Both the position numbers and the translations under genes were made by a program. A DNA stretch of 64,000 nt from Lophius americanus (taxonomy: Eukaryota > Chordata > Actinopteri > Lophiiformes > Lophiidae), in the NCBI GenBank assembly GCA_037951165.1, contig JBBDHG010000030.1, positions 1,557,001 through 1,621,000 on the forward strand. The letters are read 5' to 3'. The notes beneath the pieces were generated by a model. The model saw only the letters and a program-made list of their open reading frames with translations. It ran no database searches and was not told the origin of the DNA. Shown in pieces: positions 1 to 11,280 of this stretch (position 1 is its first letter; each line of letters opens with the position of its first letter).

Positions 1-480
1 CTCCTTTAACTTCTTTACATCCTTTTTTTAAATTCATTTTTATGATTACAGTATGTCTTAAACTGATTCAACTTGATAATTGAAACAATAATATGCTATT
101 ATAATAATATTTTCATATTAAATACCAATACATTTATATGATGATGCATATAATATACATTAGTAGATTATTAAAAAAATTTTAATTAATATAATATACA
201 TTTAATGCATTTTCAAATTATTGCTAAGGGGTTCATCAACTTTCTGTTTTTTACAAACTGCTGCAAACACTGCATTATATCAAAAGTCCAGCTCGCCCAA
301 TTTCCCCAGCGAAGGGGATAAAAACAATAAATTAAATAATAACACATCTATTATTGGAGTATTAACTCTAATATGTTTCAATTCTACATATTTATGCATA
401 GTTTAAGTTTTATTACCTGTGTGTGTTTTATCTTTCCTTCCTTCCAGAGTTGATGGATGTTCCAACCCCACGTGTCTGCA
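1..480. other. AT-rich flank, no gene seen
   Basis: Very AT-rich sequence with runs of TAAT and a short CTTC-type stretch near 435-447. I see no conserved coding sequence, RNA gene or splice-bounded exon. Confidence 0.6.
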
Positions 481-504
481 GAGCCAATAGAGATGACACC
501 GTTA

Positions 505-835
505 AACATCCGTCAAACAGCCAGTAAGCATCCGTTAAACATACATTAATCATACGTTAAACATCCATCAAAAGTACGTTAAACATCCGTCAAACAGCCA
601 TTAAGCATCCGTTAAACATACATTAATCATACGTTAAACATCCGTCAAAAATATGTTAAACATCCGTCAAACAGCCATTAAATATCCGTTAAACATACAT
701 TAATCATACGTTAAACATCTGTTAAACATCTGTTAAACATCCATCAACATCTGTTAAACAACCATTTAACATCCGTTAAAACTCAGTTAAACAGCCATTA
801 AAAATCATTTAAATCCATTTTTATTATTGGACTGG
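505..835. repeat. Higher-order minisatellite, 11-bp monomer in 77-bp units
   Basis: The monomer is close to ACATCCGTTAA (11 bp) with variants such as ACATCCGTCAA, ACATACATTAA and TCATACGTTAA. The landmark CGTCAAACAGCC recurs at about 511, 588 and 665, exactly 77 bp apart, which is seven monomers. From about 715 the order breaks down into loose monomers. It has no coding potential. Confidence 0.85.
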
Positions 836-1019
836 AGAATCAATTCCCACTTTCATCCTGATTCTCAACAGATCAGTCCAACCTTCACTTTAAGAGGATG
901 AAAAGAAGTTTAATCCTGACGTTCAGATGAATCAAACTACAAATGTAACAGGCTGACCAGAAGAAAATCACAAGTTTACAGATTCTTCTTCTCCCAGCGG
1001 TTCCCTTTAAGGGTCTCAA

Positions 1020-1560
1020 AAGCCGATCATCTGTTTCTATCTTGCCCTGTCTTCTGCATCTTCCTCTATCACACCAACCAACTGCATGTCCTCTCTCAAC
1101 ACATCCAGAAACCTCTTATTTTTCTTCCCCTTTTCCTCCTGCCTGGCAGCTCCATCTCCAGCATCCTTCTACCAGGATATCCTAGAATCCACCACTGTCC
1201 CTCCTCTTCACGTGTCCAAACCGTCTCAATCTGGCATGTCTGACTTCGTCTCCATGACGCCAAACCTGGGCTGTCCTTCTAATGTCCTCCTTCTAATCCT
1301 GTCCATCCTCCTCACTCCCACAAAACATCTGAACATCTTCAGCTCTGCCGCCTGTCAAATGGCCAGAGCCTTCGACTCTAAACCATCCAACAGAGCTGCT
1401 CTCACCATCATCTTGTAAACTTTCCCTTCAATTCTGCTGCTACTCTTCTGTCACAGATAACTCCTGACACTCTTCTCAACCTACTCCACCCTGCCTGTAC
1501 TTGCTTCTTCAGATCTTTTCCAGCCTCCCAGCTGCTCTGAACAGTTGACCCCAAGTACTT
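1020..1560 (-). mobile_element. Non-LTR retrotransposon 3' pol fragment (degraded)
   Basis: Read on the minus strand this gives the carboxy-terminal tail of a fish LINE polyprotein: pieces such as SRIEGKVYKMMVRAALL, LKMFRCFVGVRRMDRIR and LDVLREDMQLVGVIEEDAED can be read, interrupted by stops and frame changes. The segment around 1080-1300 is closely related to the copies at 10640-11000 (same strand) and 58425-59240 (opposite strand). Only the 3' end is present, as expected for 5'-truncated LINE insertions. The clade is not certain. Confidence 0.75.
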
Positions 1561-1639
1561 AAACTCCGTTGTGGCTCCTATCCCAGCGCTGTGAGGCTGG
1601 GATAAGATCGCATATTCAGATAAAAGGAAGAAAATGGTG

Positions 1640-2170
1640 TTTGCTTCGTTAGGTTCATATAGATCCTGTAAACATTCGCTGATAAATCACTTTGATAACA
1701 TTTCAGTCAATTCTCAAAAGAGCTCAAACATTTTGAGACGTTGATGATGTCATAAACAGGAAACGTAGACCATCATAAAATCTCACCTGATGCATCACAG
1801 GTGAGATGAAGTAAATATAAGCATAACATTTATATTCATCGTCAGAACTTTATTGTAATTCAGCAACTGCAGAAACTTACAAGAATAAACTGGTAACTTT
1901 TTTGTCGGCACCAGTTTAGAGGATAACATATAGACTCAAACCGTGAAAAATCAGCGTATATAAGCAGAGAGTACCGTTAAGTACAATTACAAGACAATAA
2001 TAGCTAATAAATAAATAATTTAAAAAAAAATTCAATATATACAATTTGAGAAACGGAAATAAAAATCGTTTAGTTTTGTACAATATGACCAAATATTATG
2101 TCTCTTGAAATGATAGTAGGGAAAGATGGAATTCTAATTTCCAATGCTCAATTTTGTACTAAAGTTAGTT
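1640..2170. other. Unassigned AT-rich DNA with a short perfect hairpin
   Basis: No gene seen. It contains an inverted repeat at 1780-1807 with 10-bp arms (ATCTCACCTG and its complement) around an 8-base loop. The rest is AT-rich. Confidence 0.5.
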
Positions 2171-2189
2171 TTGAAAAGTTAAAAATCAG

Positions 2190-2505
2190 AATTCATTCAT
2201 TCAGTCATTATCCGCAACTGCTAATCCTGATCAGAGTCGTGGGGGGGGGCGGAGCCTCTCCCAGCTCACATTGGGTGAGAGGCGGGGAAAACATATGCCA
2301 AAGACGTGTTCCGATTCAAAGCTAGGGGCCATTTGGGGTCAACAGTTCACCTACTGCAGGTTTGTGGACGGTAAGAAGAAGCTGGAGGACCCAGAACCCA
2401 CGCCGACAGTGGGAGTACACACACACTCCACACAGCAAGGGTCCAAGGCCAGGGGTGGATCTCAACCTGCAATCTTCTTCCTCTGAGGAGGATGGCCAGA
2501 TCCCA
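2190..2505 (+). repeat. Dispersed fish repeat (cattle-marker-like SINE/LINE-tail type)
   Basis: It begins with CATTCATTCAGTCATTATCC, followed by a G-run, GGCGGAGCCTCTCCCAGC and a GGTGAGAGGCGGGG block, then a CA-rich section and a CTCCACACAGCAAGG section. This order is familiar from a very common teleost interspersed repeat, recognised here by eye. The copy is internally deleted. A shorter relative sits at 11225-11280. Confidence 0.6.
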
Positions 2506-5215
2506 GCAAACCAAACATGGAACAAAGAGTATTTTTATGTGGAACACCTGTGTCCAATTTGGGGCGATAGTCTAACAGTTTGATGTGAAGTCTGTCTAAC
2601 CTGAATATATAAACACACACACACACACACACTATGGAGGTCAGGCCCCATGTGGAAGATTTAACGAGTAAGACTGCCTTTTATTTGGATTCAATTGTCT
2701 TGTTTCCGTCGAAAACAGCTCAAAAACACATTTCTTGGTTTCCACCGTGAGTCTGATGCTCAGTAGAACAACAGACAGACAGAGATGACATCCAGTCATG
2801 GCTTCCTTTTATTTCTCCTACTACTGCATTATTAGGGATTTGTATAAAACATACGAGCAGTCCACGGAATAACTCACAAAAAACTAAATCGTTCTTTAAA
2901 TGTATTCATAAACACTTTTACCATCTTCAAAGAAACTAAAATGGTTTCCCAGCTTCTTTTTTAAGTGACCCAGTCCATATTCTTTTTAACAGACGTGAAC
3001 TCATGCCATGACTGCCTTATTTAGACTTTTTCTCTTACAACCATAGACTGAGACACATACTGAGGTACAACATGACCAAAAGCAGAAGAGTTTAGCCCCT
3101 GAATTCAAGACTTCCCCTCCCAGTGAAATTAAAAATTGCGTACAAATCTGAAGAGTTTATAACTTTTGACTTGCAATTTTCCAAGGAGGACGAAACAAGG
3201 ATGTTGACAGGTTGACATGTGTGTGACCCGTCTGACCGACGTCTTCAGCCTGCCCTGATTTCTCTACAGCTATCGGATCAAATCAAGATTTTAGAAAAAC
3301 GTCTTACCTGCAGGGCTGATTTATGAAAACTAGAGCGGCTTAAAATACGGGACGTCAGCTCAATATGTGGGACAAAATACGGAAATGCTGTACAGTTCCG
3401 CACCAAGCGGGACACCTGGACACAATACCTGTGAAGCCACCTTCCTGTCCCCGGCAACTAGTGAGTAATTGGCGTCCCAAGTGTCCTTGATGCTCGTGTG
3501 GAGAAAAAGCGGAATGTGTGATGTCACAAAGGCACTGTGACAATTTAGAGGCTACGCCATCAAATGGGCCAAGTGGTTATAATGTTATGGCTAACCTGTC
3601 TGCTTTCTGCCTTGAACGATATGAAGAGGATGAGAGGAGCACAAACACTGAGTGTCAAATCCGTCTCTTTGCAGGACGAGTGTAAGCGCCGGATTTCTGT
3701 GTGGAATAAAAGGAAGCCACCTCAGGACATGAAAGCTCTTTCTCTGTTTTGAAGGCAGGAGCAGAGACACTCTAGTCCAACTCTTCACAAAAACCTCAGC
3801 CAGACCAGCACGGAACAAAAAAAAAGGTAACCAAAATAGATTTATGAGCATGAGAAATAACTTAACATATTCAGACAGAAATAACTACAAAACCAAGAGA
3901 ACTTCCAGGATTTAACGGACGACATCTCAAGAGGGGAAGATGGAAGAAGGCGGCTGACCTCTGCCACGAGGGACCAATCGATCCGGAGAGGTTAGGGGAA
4001 AAGACCTTATGTGCTGCTATTTTGTTGTTGAAGAAAAACAACTATGACCCGCTTTAACACTTTGAGCGGTGCATCCAATCGTGCAACTTAACGGGGGAGG
4101 GTGAGCTGTGGCTCCCAGAAAGAATCAGCAAAACTATTTTTCAAAAGAAAAGTCAAACGAACATCAAAGACAGTATGTTACCATGGCAACACTGCAAAAC
4201 TAGATGAAAATATGCACTTCTGGCACACAGAATATTGACATTTAATAATGATATTAATATTTAATGCTAGTATTTATACTGCTACTATCAAAGGCATCGG
4301 GTTACACGTCAAAGACATCGGAAATCACATGTTTACTGGCGCCGTACTACTGCATCAGGCTTCCCGTGACAGAAAACGGTTCTATTATCAAAATGTTCAG
4401 CTCTTTAAGGAGCGTCAAGCTCTGACAATTATTTATTCTCAGGGACATTTTAAGGATTCACTATGCATTCATATTTTCAACTGGAGAAACCGTTCATTTA
4501 TCAAAATGTATTTAATTCATACGTTTTCATACTTTTAGAAATATTTGGTATTTTTAAGTCCTCATTCATTCTTAAGGAGGAAATCACGCATTTTCACTCT
4601 TCTAAGGACTTACTACGTATTTTCACTATCAGCTAGAGAGACCATTCACTTATCAGAGTGTTCAGTCCCGTACAGACATTATCTCTTGTGATTTTCTTTC
4701 TATTATATTTTCTATTTTCAGAAATATCCGGTACTTTTTGGTGAAAAAGCCCCCATTCATTTTTTATGAAGAACATCATGAATTCTAACTCTTTTAAGTG
4801 AATTACCAAACATCCATGACTTATTCTTGAGTCACTATTACAACCCCCTTTGTTACTAATACAACTAATAGTAAAAACAAAGTTCTTTCTACTACTTCTA
4901 CTACATGTCCTAATAATAGAACTCCTTCCATCCTTTGTCATCAGACAGGAAGTTGGTTTTAGCTCCATTGTTCATGGTCCAATTCCCCCCAAACTTCAGA
5001 TGTTTCCCTACTTCTATTGTTGTTACTTCACTAGTACTTCTACTACTACGAACATAACTAGTACAACTAGATTAAAATGTGCTGAGAAGTGTCGTTATGT
5101 GGCTGTACATTTCATTAAAACAATAAATCAGCAGCTCCTCTTGAAGCTTCAAGCTAACAATTAGCTGCTAACCTGAAGAGCCAGATAAATAAATGAAACT
5201 CTTCTTCTTCTTCTT
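2506..5215. other. Intergenic DNA without a recognisable gene
   Basis: Mostly unique-looking AT-rich sequence. It includes a CA dinucleotide run at about 2612-2632, a transposon-end remnant at 3560-3605, and a cryptically simple TAC/ACT-rich tract at about 4850-5060. Short open frames here are not supported by splice structure or family resemblance. Confidence 0.5.
3560..3605 (+). repeat. Tc1-like transposon end remnant
   Basis: It contains CAAGTGGTTATAATGTTATG followed by GC, the typical right-end sequence of a common fish Tc1/mariner-type element. The same words occur at 28376-28398, and the complement ACATTAAAACCACCTGC occurs at 7229 and 9940. Confidence 0.5.
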
Positions 5216-5680
5216 GTTTGGGTTTCACGTCATCAGTGAAGTTCTCTCACCTCTTCCTGACAATCTGCCGTGAACATTCCCTTCACGAAGGCGAGGACTT
5301 TCTGCTCATTCACCTCCTGTCAGAGTTCACCCCAGCATCTTCATCAGGTCCTCCTCCTCCTCCCCCTCCTCCTCCTCATCACAGATCAGATCCAGCCGAC
5401 AGGTAACGGATCCGAGACGTCGGATGAATATGAGAAAATGATGTTCTTCTTCAACTCTTCAGACAGAGAGAGAAAGTTCCTGCAGAGGAGAGGAGTAGTT
5501 CCTCCTCTTCATCCTGGAGGGAGTGGACTGAGGAGGGAGCCGAGGAGGACTGATAGAGGAAGGAAGAGGGGGAGGAGGGGGAGGAGGGAGTGGGAGGGAG
5601 AGAGAGAGATATAGACGAAGACTATCTAAAGATTTAAGTTCCTTTTTATTTGACAGAATAACTAACAGAGAAACAAACAC
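5216..5680. other. CTC/GAG-rich segment with a possible minus-strand exon
   Basis: This is a purine/pyrimidine-skewed segment (CTCCTC runs near 5350-5385, GAGG and GAGA runs at 5505-5610). On the minus strand 5316 down to 5251 is a 66-nt open stretch bounded by CAG and GTGAGA that reads EQKVLAFVKGMFTADCQ in its centre. I do not recognise this peptide and the acceptor has a poor pyrimidine tract, so it is only a candidate exon. Confidence 0.3.
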
Positions 5681-5699
5681 TTAGCATCTGTTAAACTTT

Positions 5700-6820
5700 G
5701 GCACAGATAAGAAGTAACTAAGTACATTTACTAAAGTACTGCACTGAAGTACGCATTTTAGGTACTTGTACTTTACTTGATTATTTACATTTGATGTTAC
5801 TGTATTGGGCGAATCCACCGCATGATTGTGGGAAACGTTATACTTCCTGCTCCCCTACATTTTTTCAGAGCTTTATAGTTACTTTACATTTCAGAGTAGA
5901 TTTTTTTCGGCTCCTCGCTGTCCAGTGAAAACCAAAGATCTCCACCCGGGTTGACTTTCAGTGTCTGTGAAAACTAAAGATAACGTTTTTTTTACATGGC
6001 TTGTAATAATTGTAAATGCAACCAATTTAGCAGCAGATAAAGTAATCCGATTACCTCAACCTTTAACGTTTTACACGGTAACATAGGTTTGCACTTTTAC
6101 CCTTTAATGTCCTGCTCAACGCCGGTTGGGTATAAATGCTGACGGAACCTGCGGCAGCATTCATATGCTAAGAGTAAGGGGCCGAGGATGGAGCCCTGAG
6201 GGACGCCACAAGTTAAAGGTGCCGCCGAGGAGAATGCATCATTTATGGCTATTGAGCCTTTTTTATTTTGTTGTTGTTGGCATTCTAAAGCATGTGAGGA
6301 CTTTATTCATACAATGATGATACAACCGAAAAGGGTGAAATCGTTTTCTTTAACAAAAGGGAGGAGATTATGTAATTAAGACTAATTATTTTTAAAGAAA
6401 TACAAAAAAAATGTTATCATAAAATAATCTGATAAATCTGATTTCGATTTTTGTATTGCTTAAAAACATGCATGACCCAAGGATTTCTCATTTTACAGTG
6501 AATCCAGAGGGTCTAAATGATTAATTTAATTAGTGCCCCCCCCCAAAAAAAAAATATTCAAAGAAATAACATTTCCATTTTTTTAAATTTGTTTTGTTTT
6601 TGTTTTTTTGGTGAGGACTTATAATGTATTAATAGCAACATTAATCCAAAGGCATCCAGTAAAACACTGAGAGGGACAGATTTACTGTACTTTTATTTTG
6701 AAACTGTACAGGGCCGATAATGCTTTCATACTTTTACTTCAGTGAGGTTTGTGAATGCAGGACTTTGACTCGCAGTGGCGTCATTGAACCGCGTGGTATC
6801 AGTACTTTTACTGAGGTGAT
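5700..6820 (+). repeat. Long copy of a dispersed fish repeat with AAGTAACTAAGTACATT motif
   Basis: The left end (5710-5790) reads AAGTAACTAAGTACATTTAC and then GTACTTGTACTTTACTTGA. The right part (6690-6815) contains TACTTTTACTTCAGTGAGG and AGTACTTTTACTGAGG. These words belong to a well-known interspersed teleost repeat. The middle is AT-rich and carries unrelated sequence, so boundaries are approximate. An inverted partial copy lies at 57025-57205. Confidence 0.55.
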
Positions 6821-7190
6821 GGACCGGGAGGCTTTTGTCTCAACGCGTCCCACGGCGTTTGTCAAAAACAGTGGAGTCGACGTAAAGACGTAAACTACAC
6901 AATCAAATAAATGTAACCAAGTCAGGCGGAAAACTTAAAATCTCCCAGCTCACATAACTCAGTAATTGTCGCGACTCCTGTGTGAGAACGACACACAAAC
7001 TGAGGAGTCATGACCCGCCAAGGAAAAAAACGATGTTTTTCATAAGAGAACAGAGATTCTGCTCCGTCTCTCTGAAACACTGAGGCGTCTGTGTGTGCGT
7101 GGTCTCCATCAGCCGCAACGTTTCTCAGAGGATCATCTTGTGAGCGTGAAGCAGGACGTCCAGCTTCTCTGCTCGGCCTCCATCAATGGA
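6820..7190. other. Unassigned intergenic sequence
   Basis: Moderate GC and no recognisable gene or repeat. Confidence 0.4.
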
Positions 7191-7194
7191 AGGT

Positions 7195-7700
7195 TATTAT
7201 TCATTTGTTTCTGAACGAGTTCAGGCAAAACATTAAAACCACCTGCCTGATGCTGAAACTTTCCTCCGTGGTCCGTGGTCCAGCTCTGTTCCTGATGACG
7301 CTGCAGTAGGAGCTTTGAGCAGTGAACAAGGGGTCAGAGGTCACCCTGACAGGTCTATGCAGAACATTGTGATGTCACTGTGATGTCACCTACTTCTCTG
7401 ACATCTTCCCCTCACATGGATCGATGAGCGACGGGCGTCTGTGACCTTGGCTAAACATCCTCAGACCATATTGGTTGGTTTTAATCACTGCAGACCAGCA
7501 AAAACCCAACAAGACCTGCAGTTCTGGAGATGTTCTGACCCGTTCATCCACCACTGGATAATGTTAGCTTTCATTAGTGTAAAATTTAAAGTTGATCCCT
7601 CAGAACTGTTGATCAATCTATGAAACGCCATGTCAGCATCATTAATGATAGTCACAAGGCCCAGTTTCAGCAGGTCCAACAGGTCCAGGATCTACCAGAC
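7195..7700 (-). mobile_element. Degraded Tc1/mariner-like transposon remnant
   Basis: The terminal-type motif AACATTAAAACCACCTGCCT (7230-7249) is followed by relic transposon sequence. Words such as CACTGCAGACCAGCAAAAAC, and CCCAACAAGACCTGCAGTTC followed by TGGAG, recur in this class of fish element. No intact transposase frame remains. Orientation and right boundary are uncertain. Confidence 0.4.
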
Positions 7701-7894
7701 CTGCACAGAAGTTACCTCCCCATCAGGAGTTTACTGTTATTAACTTTATTGATATCAAAACTTTATTGTTATCACATCTGTATTTTCATTCTGGTTCGGT
7801 TCTGACACCTGATTGACTGATGGACTCAAACTTTTTATTTCAAATATGTAAAAAAACACAAAACCCCCCCAAAAACAATCAAGTTTAAAGAACA

Positions 7895-7896
7895 AT

Positions 7897-7967
<71 letters not shown>

Positions 7968-7972
7968 CAATA
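7895..7972. repeat. (AAT)n microsatellite
   Basis: About 25 uninterrupted ATA/AAT triplets. The poly-isoleucine frame seen on the minus strand is an artefact of the triplet repeat. Confidence 0.95.
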
Positions 7973-8054
7973 ATAAATAACCAAAAATAAATAAGAGGCA
8001 TAGTGGACAGACATAAAAATAATAAATAAATTATATTTACAGAAAATGAAATAA

Positions 8055-8272
8055 ATAAAGTATTATATTATATTATATTATATCATATTATATTATATTA
8101 TATTATATTATACTATATCATATACAATATTATATCATATATTATATATTATATATTATATATATTATATATTGTATATTGTATATTATATATTATATAT
8201 TATATATATTATATATTGTATATTGTATATTGTATATTATATATTATATATTATATTATATATTATAAAATA
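8055..8272. repeat. AT-rich pentamer/octamer satellite (TATTA, TATATTATA)
   Basis: Almost pure A/T. The first half is a TATTA pentamer array with TATCA variants, the second an alternation of TATATTATA and TATTGTA. It is probably prone to slippage and cruciform formation. Confidence 0.9.
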
Positions 8273-10079
8273 CCTGTATGTAATAACATATCCATCATAT
8301 ATGACTTACATTCACAGGTGAAGGATTGCAGCAGACTAAAACGTCCAGCAACGTCCCTGTAAAATATCATTACCACTTTCCACTGGTGAACTCTGACCTC
8401 TCTGACCTGTCTGACCCGCTTACGTACTGGGCCCCTTTATCGTGCATTGAACAGCTGACTGGCAGGACCAGTTCTACGGGCTGCAGGAGGCATTCAGGGC
8501 CTCTTCAGTCACACCAGTGGAAGAATCTCGTCTTTAAAGGACATCCAGAACAATGAGCCCATCTGTTAGCATAAGCATACCTTAGCTTAGCACTGAGGAG
8601 GAAGGTAAAAGTGTTGCTAATCTTGTTGCTATTGTTCCTCCGGTTCCTTCTGGTTCTGGCTGTAGAGGACTTGTTCACCAGTCCAGAATCCGTACAGAGG
8701 TCAGAGAGCGACCCAGCTTTCTGCCGCCGCGGCGTTTAGCCCGAAACTGAGCAGTCAGCAACTCTCTGTTCCATCGCCTCCTCCAGGCTCTGGATGGAAG
8801 TCACGGCGCCGTAGAATCAGTTCTTGTCCGCCGTCAGGCAGCCTTTATGGGTCACCCCGTGAATCACCAGAAGAAGGCAGCTCTGCCAGCAGAAACAGCC
8901 GCGTCATGTCATCTGGAGTTCTGGTGGGATCTGTCCAGAGTCCACAAACTCAGGGGGGAGTTAAAAAGATGAGGGGGGGGGGGGGGGTAAAGACGCTACC
9001 TACTTGCATTCTGGGTTTAAAGGCTCCTGTTTTTTTCAGCACTTTCCTGTGATGTCACGGATCTTCGGCTGATCTGGCTGATCTGCAGAAGCTGGCATGA
9101 GAGGCGGATCATGATGGATTAACTCCCTTTGGATGGTGGAGAGGGTCCAGGGTGTCTTGGACCCTGGACCAGGAGGTGGAGCAGAGGTTTGGTGCAGCGT
9201 CAGCAGGGATGACGGACTTCTATCAGTATCAGTTTACCAGTTGTTGTACGTTCCAGCCCTCACCTGTCTTCAGGAGTATAACAGCAGCTGAGATGAGCTA
9301 GAGATGAGGGGACCGCCAAAGGCCCCGGACCCCAGGACAGCCCTCAGCCAGTCTGGACCAAACACATTAATGAGAAGGAGAAAGAAAATGACATGGACTT
9401 CTGGATGTCCACCTCAAAAACCCAAAACAACGCTCCAACGCTATTTGGCTCTAAGCAGACGTTACATGGTTTTGGACTACCTGGTGCCCAGTGGCGGATC
9501 AGAACCTGATGCAGACTTTACCACAGCCGGACCATGAAGACTATCAGACATCACGGCTCCCTGAAGAACAGAGAACTTTCACCCGCTGGAGGCGGAGCAA
9601 CACTTTTACACACTCAAACAGCCACGACCAGTAGAAATACCGGTTATTTCTACATCCCTGAATTGATTCATCCCGGTTCTTCTTCCTGTCAAATTCCGAC
9701 CACTGGACATTCTGTTAGGAGAAATGAGGCAGATGTGTTTTAGCGGCCCAGAGAATCAATGTCTTTAAGAATCCGGTGGAACATCTGGACGTTTTTAAAG
9801 TTGATCGATGGAATGGAGCAGCAGGAAGGAGCCTGAGTATCTTTATTTTAGTCGATGTGTTGTTACGGGCTCACAGGGAACGCCGGAATCATCTGATTCT
9901 TTTCATGCACACACTCCAGCTCATTCCTGCCATAACATTAAAACCACCTGCATCATGTTTTTAAGCCGGGTGGTGCGGTCATGTGACTCAGGGTAACACT
10001 TAACACCTGTTTTCACGTATCTGTTTGCATGAGGATCCTTTTCTCCAGCTTGATGTAAGAGTGCCAGACTTTTTTTTAA
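8273..10079. other. Intergenic DNA without a recognisable gene
   Basis: No conserved coding sequence seen. It contains a G homopolymer of about 15 at 8972-8987, and a solitary Tc1-type terminal motif (CCATAACATTAAAACCACCT) at about 9930-9950. Confidence 0.5.
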
Positions 10080-10205
10080 AGGTGCAGTCCGTGAAATCTA
10101 GGGACATCCCAGTGGATAAACGGAATATGATAATAATTTTTCTAACAATGTTTTTCATTAGCGTAGAATCTGCTGAAAATAAGATTTTAGTTTGTTTCAG
10201 TTGGC
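10080..10205 (+). repeat. Copy 1 of the AGGTGCAGTC repeat family
   Basis: It starts AAAGGTGCAGTCCGTGAAAT and continues with ATCCCAGTGGATAAACGGA. Related sequences begin at 19212 and 36684 with AAAGGTGCAGTCTGTAAAAT. Three copies in 64 kb with a sharp shared left end indicate an interspersed element, probably a short nonautonomous one. Confidence 0.65.
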
Positions 10206-10294
10206 TTTAGAATGAGTTCTGTCTCTCTCCAGAGTGAGCATCACACCTCCCTGTTTTCCTGCAAGTCGACACAATCCGCTGCTCCGTGTGACGA

Positions 10295-10356
10295 ATGTGT
10301 GCGTGTGTGTTTGTGTGTGCGTGTGTGTTTGTGTGTGTGTTTGTGTGTGTGTGTGA
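10295..10356. repeat. (TG)n microsatellite, imperfect
   Basis: An alternating TG tract interrupted by C and TT. Confidence 0.9.
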
Positions 10357-10639
10357 TTAGATCGATAGTATTATGTCATAATTGTCATAATTGAGTGCAG
10401 AAGGTCATTCCTTCATCTGAGGCATTGAGGTAGTTACACTATCAGACAGAACCGAAGACACCGAGGAGGTCATGCTATCAGTTAATTTGTTTGTCAAAAC
10501 ACAACAGAACACACTTCATGGAACCCGGTGGGAAGAGAGCCCAGAATAAGTCTCAGAGATAAGATTTTTTTTCCTTTCTCTTAGAGATTTTGGATCCTTA
10601 CATAAATTCTTCCTGTTCCCTTGAGGTATATAGGTTCGT

Positions 10640-11000
10640 GTCTTCTCTCAGCATATCCAGAAAGCTGCTCTTTGGTTAACTGTCTTTTTCCCTGCTGGCA
10701 GCTCCATCTCCAGCATCCTTCTACCAGTAGATCCACTATCCCTCCTCTTCACGGGTCAGAACCATCTCTATCTGGTCTCCTTTCTACGTCCAACCTGAGC
10801 TGTCCCTCCGATGTGCTCCTCTCTAATCCTGTCCATCCTTGTCACTCCTGAAACACAGTTTTCTTTCCACTCTTCTGTCACAGAAACCTCCCGAGACTCT
10901 TCTCCACCCACTCCACGCGGCCTGCACTTGCCTCTCCACCTGTTTTCAACACTCCTCGCTCATCTGACCGGCTGTATGTTAATATTAAGTAAATATATAA
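10640..11000 (-). mobile_element. Non-LTR retrotransposon 3' pol fragment (degraded)
   Basis: Same family and strand as 1020-1560: shared words include CAGCTCCATCTCCAGCATCC and CTTCTACCAG, followed by a LINE-tail segment on the minus strand. It is shorter and more decayed, with an internal deletion. Confidence 0.65.
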
Positions 11001-11224
11001 AAATCCACCTCTTCTTCTTGTATTTACCTTACATTTCACAGACTGACCCTTTAAAAGGCAGTTTGATGTCAGGCCTATCGACGCCGATCAGGGCGGCCTG
11101 CTGCTCCTGAGGGACGGGTCAGACGCAGAGAAATAATTAGGTTTATCTTCCGTAATTGTATGTGACAATAAAGCTTCTTCTTCTACTGTGTTCTCATTTT
11201 ACATGCCAGCACGCCTAACGTTAT

Positions 11225-11280
11225 GTAACATTTATTCATTCCATATCCGTAAGTGCTGATCCCGTGCAGCGTCGCAACAA
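11225..11280 (+). repeat. Short relative of the 2190-2505 repeat
   Basis: Reads TTATTCATTCCATATCCGTA, then GCTGATCCCGTGCAGCGTCG, matching the CATTCATTC...GCTGATCC...GGGTCGC order of the common fish repeat. Truncated. Confidence 0.45.

Noticed and set aside
1086..1418. 110-codon plus-strand frame
   Set aside because: It is the antisense of a LINE pol tail.
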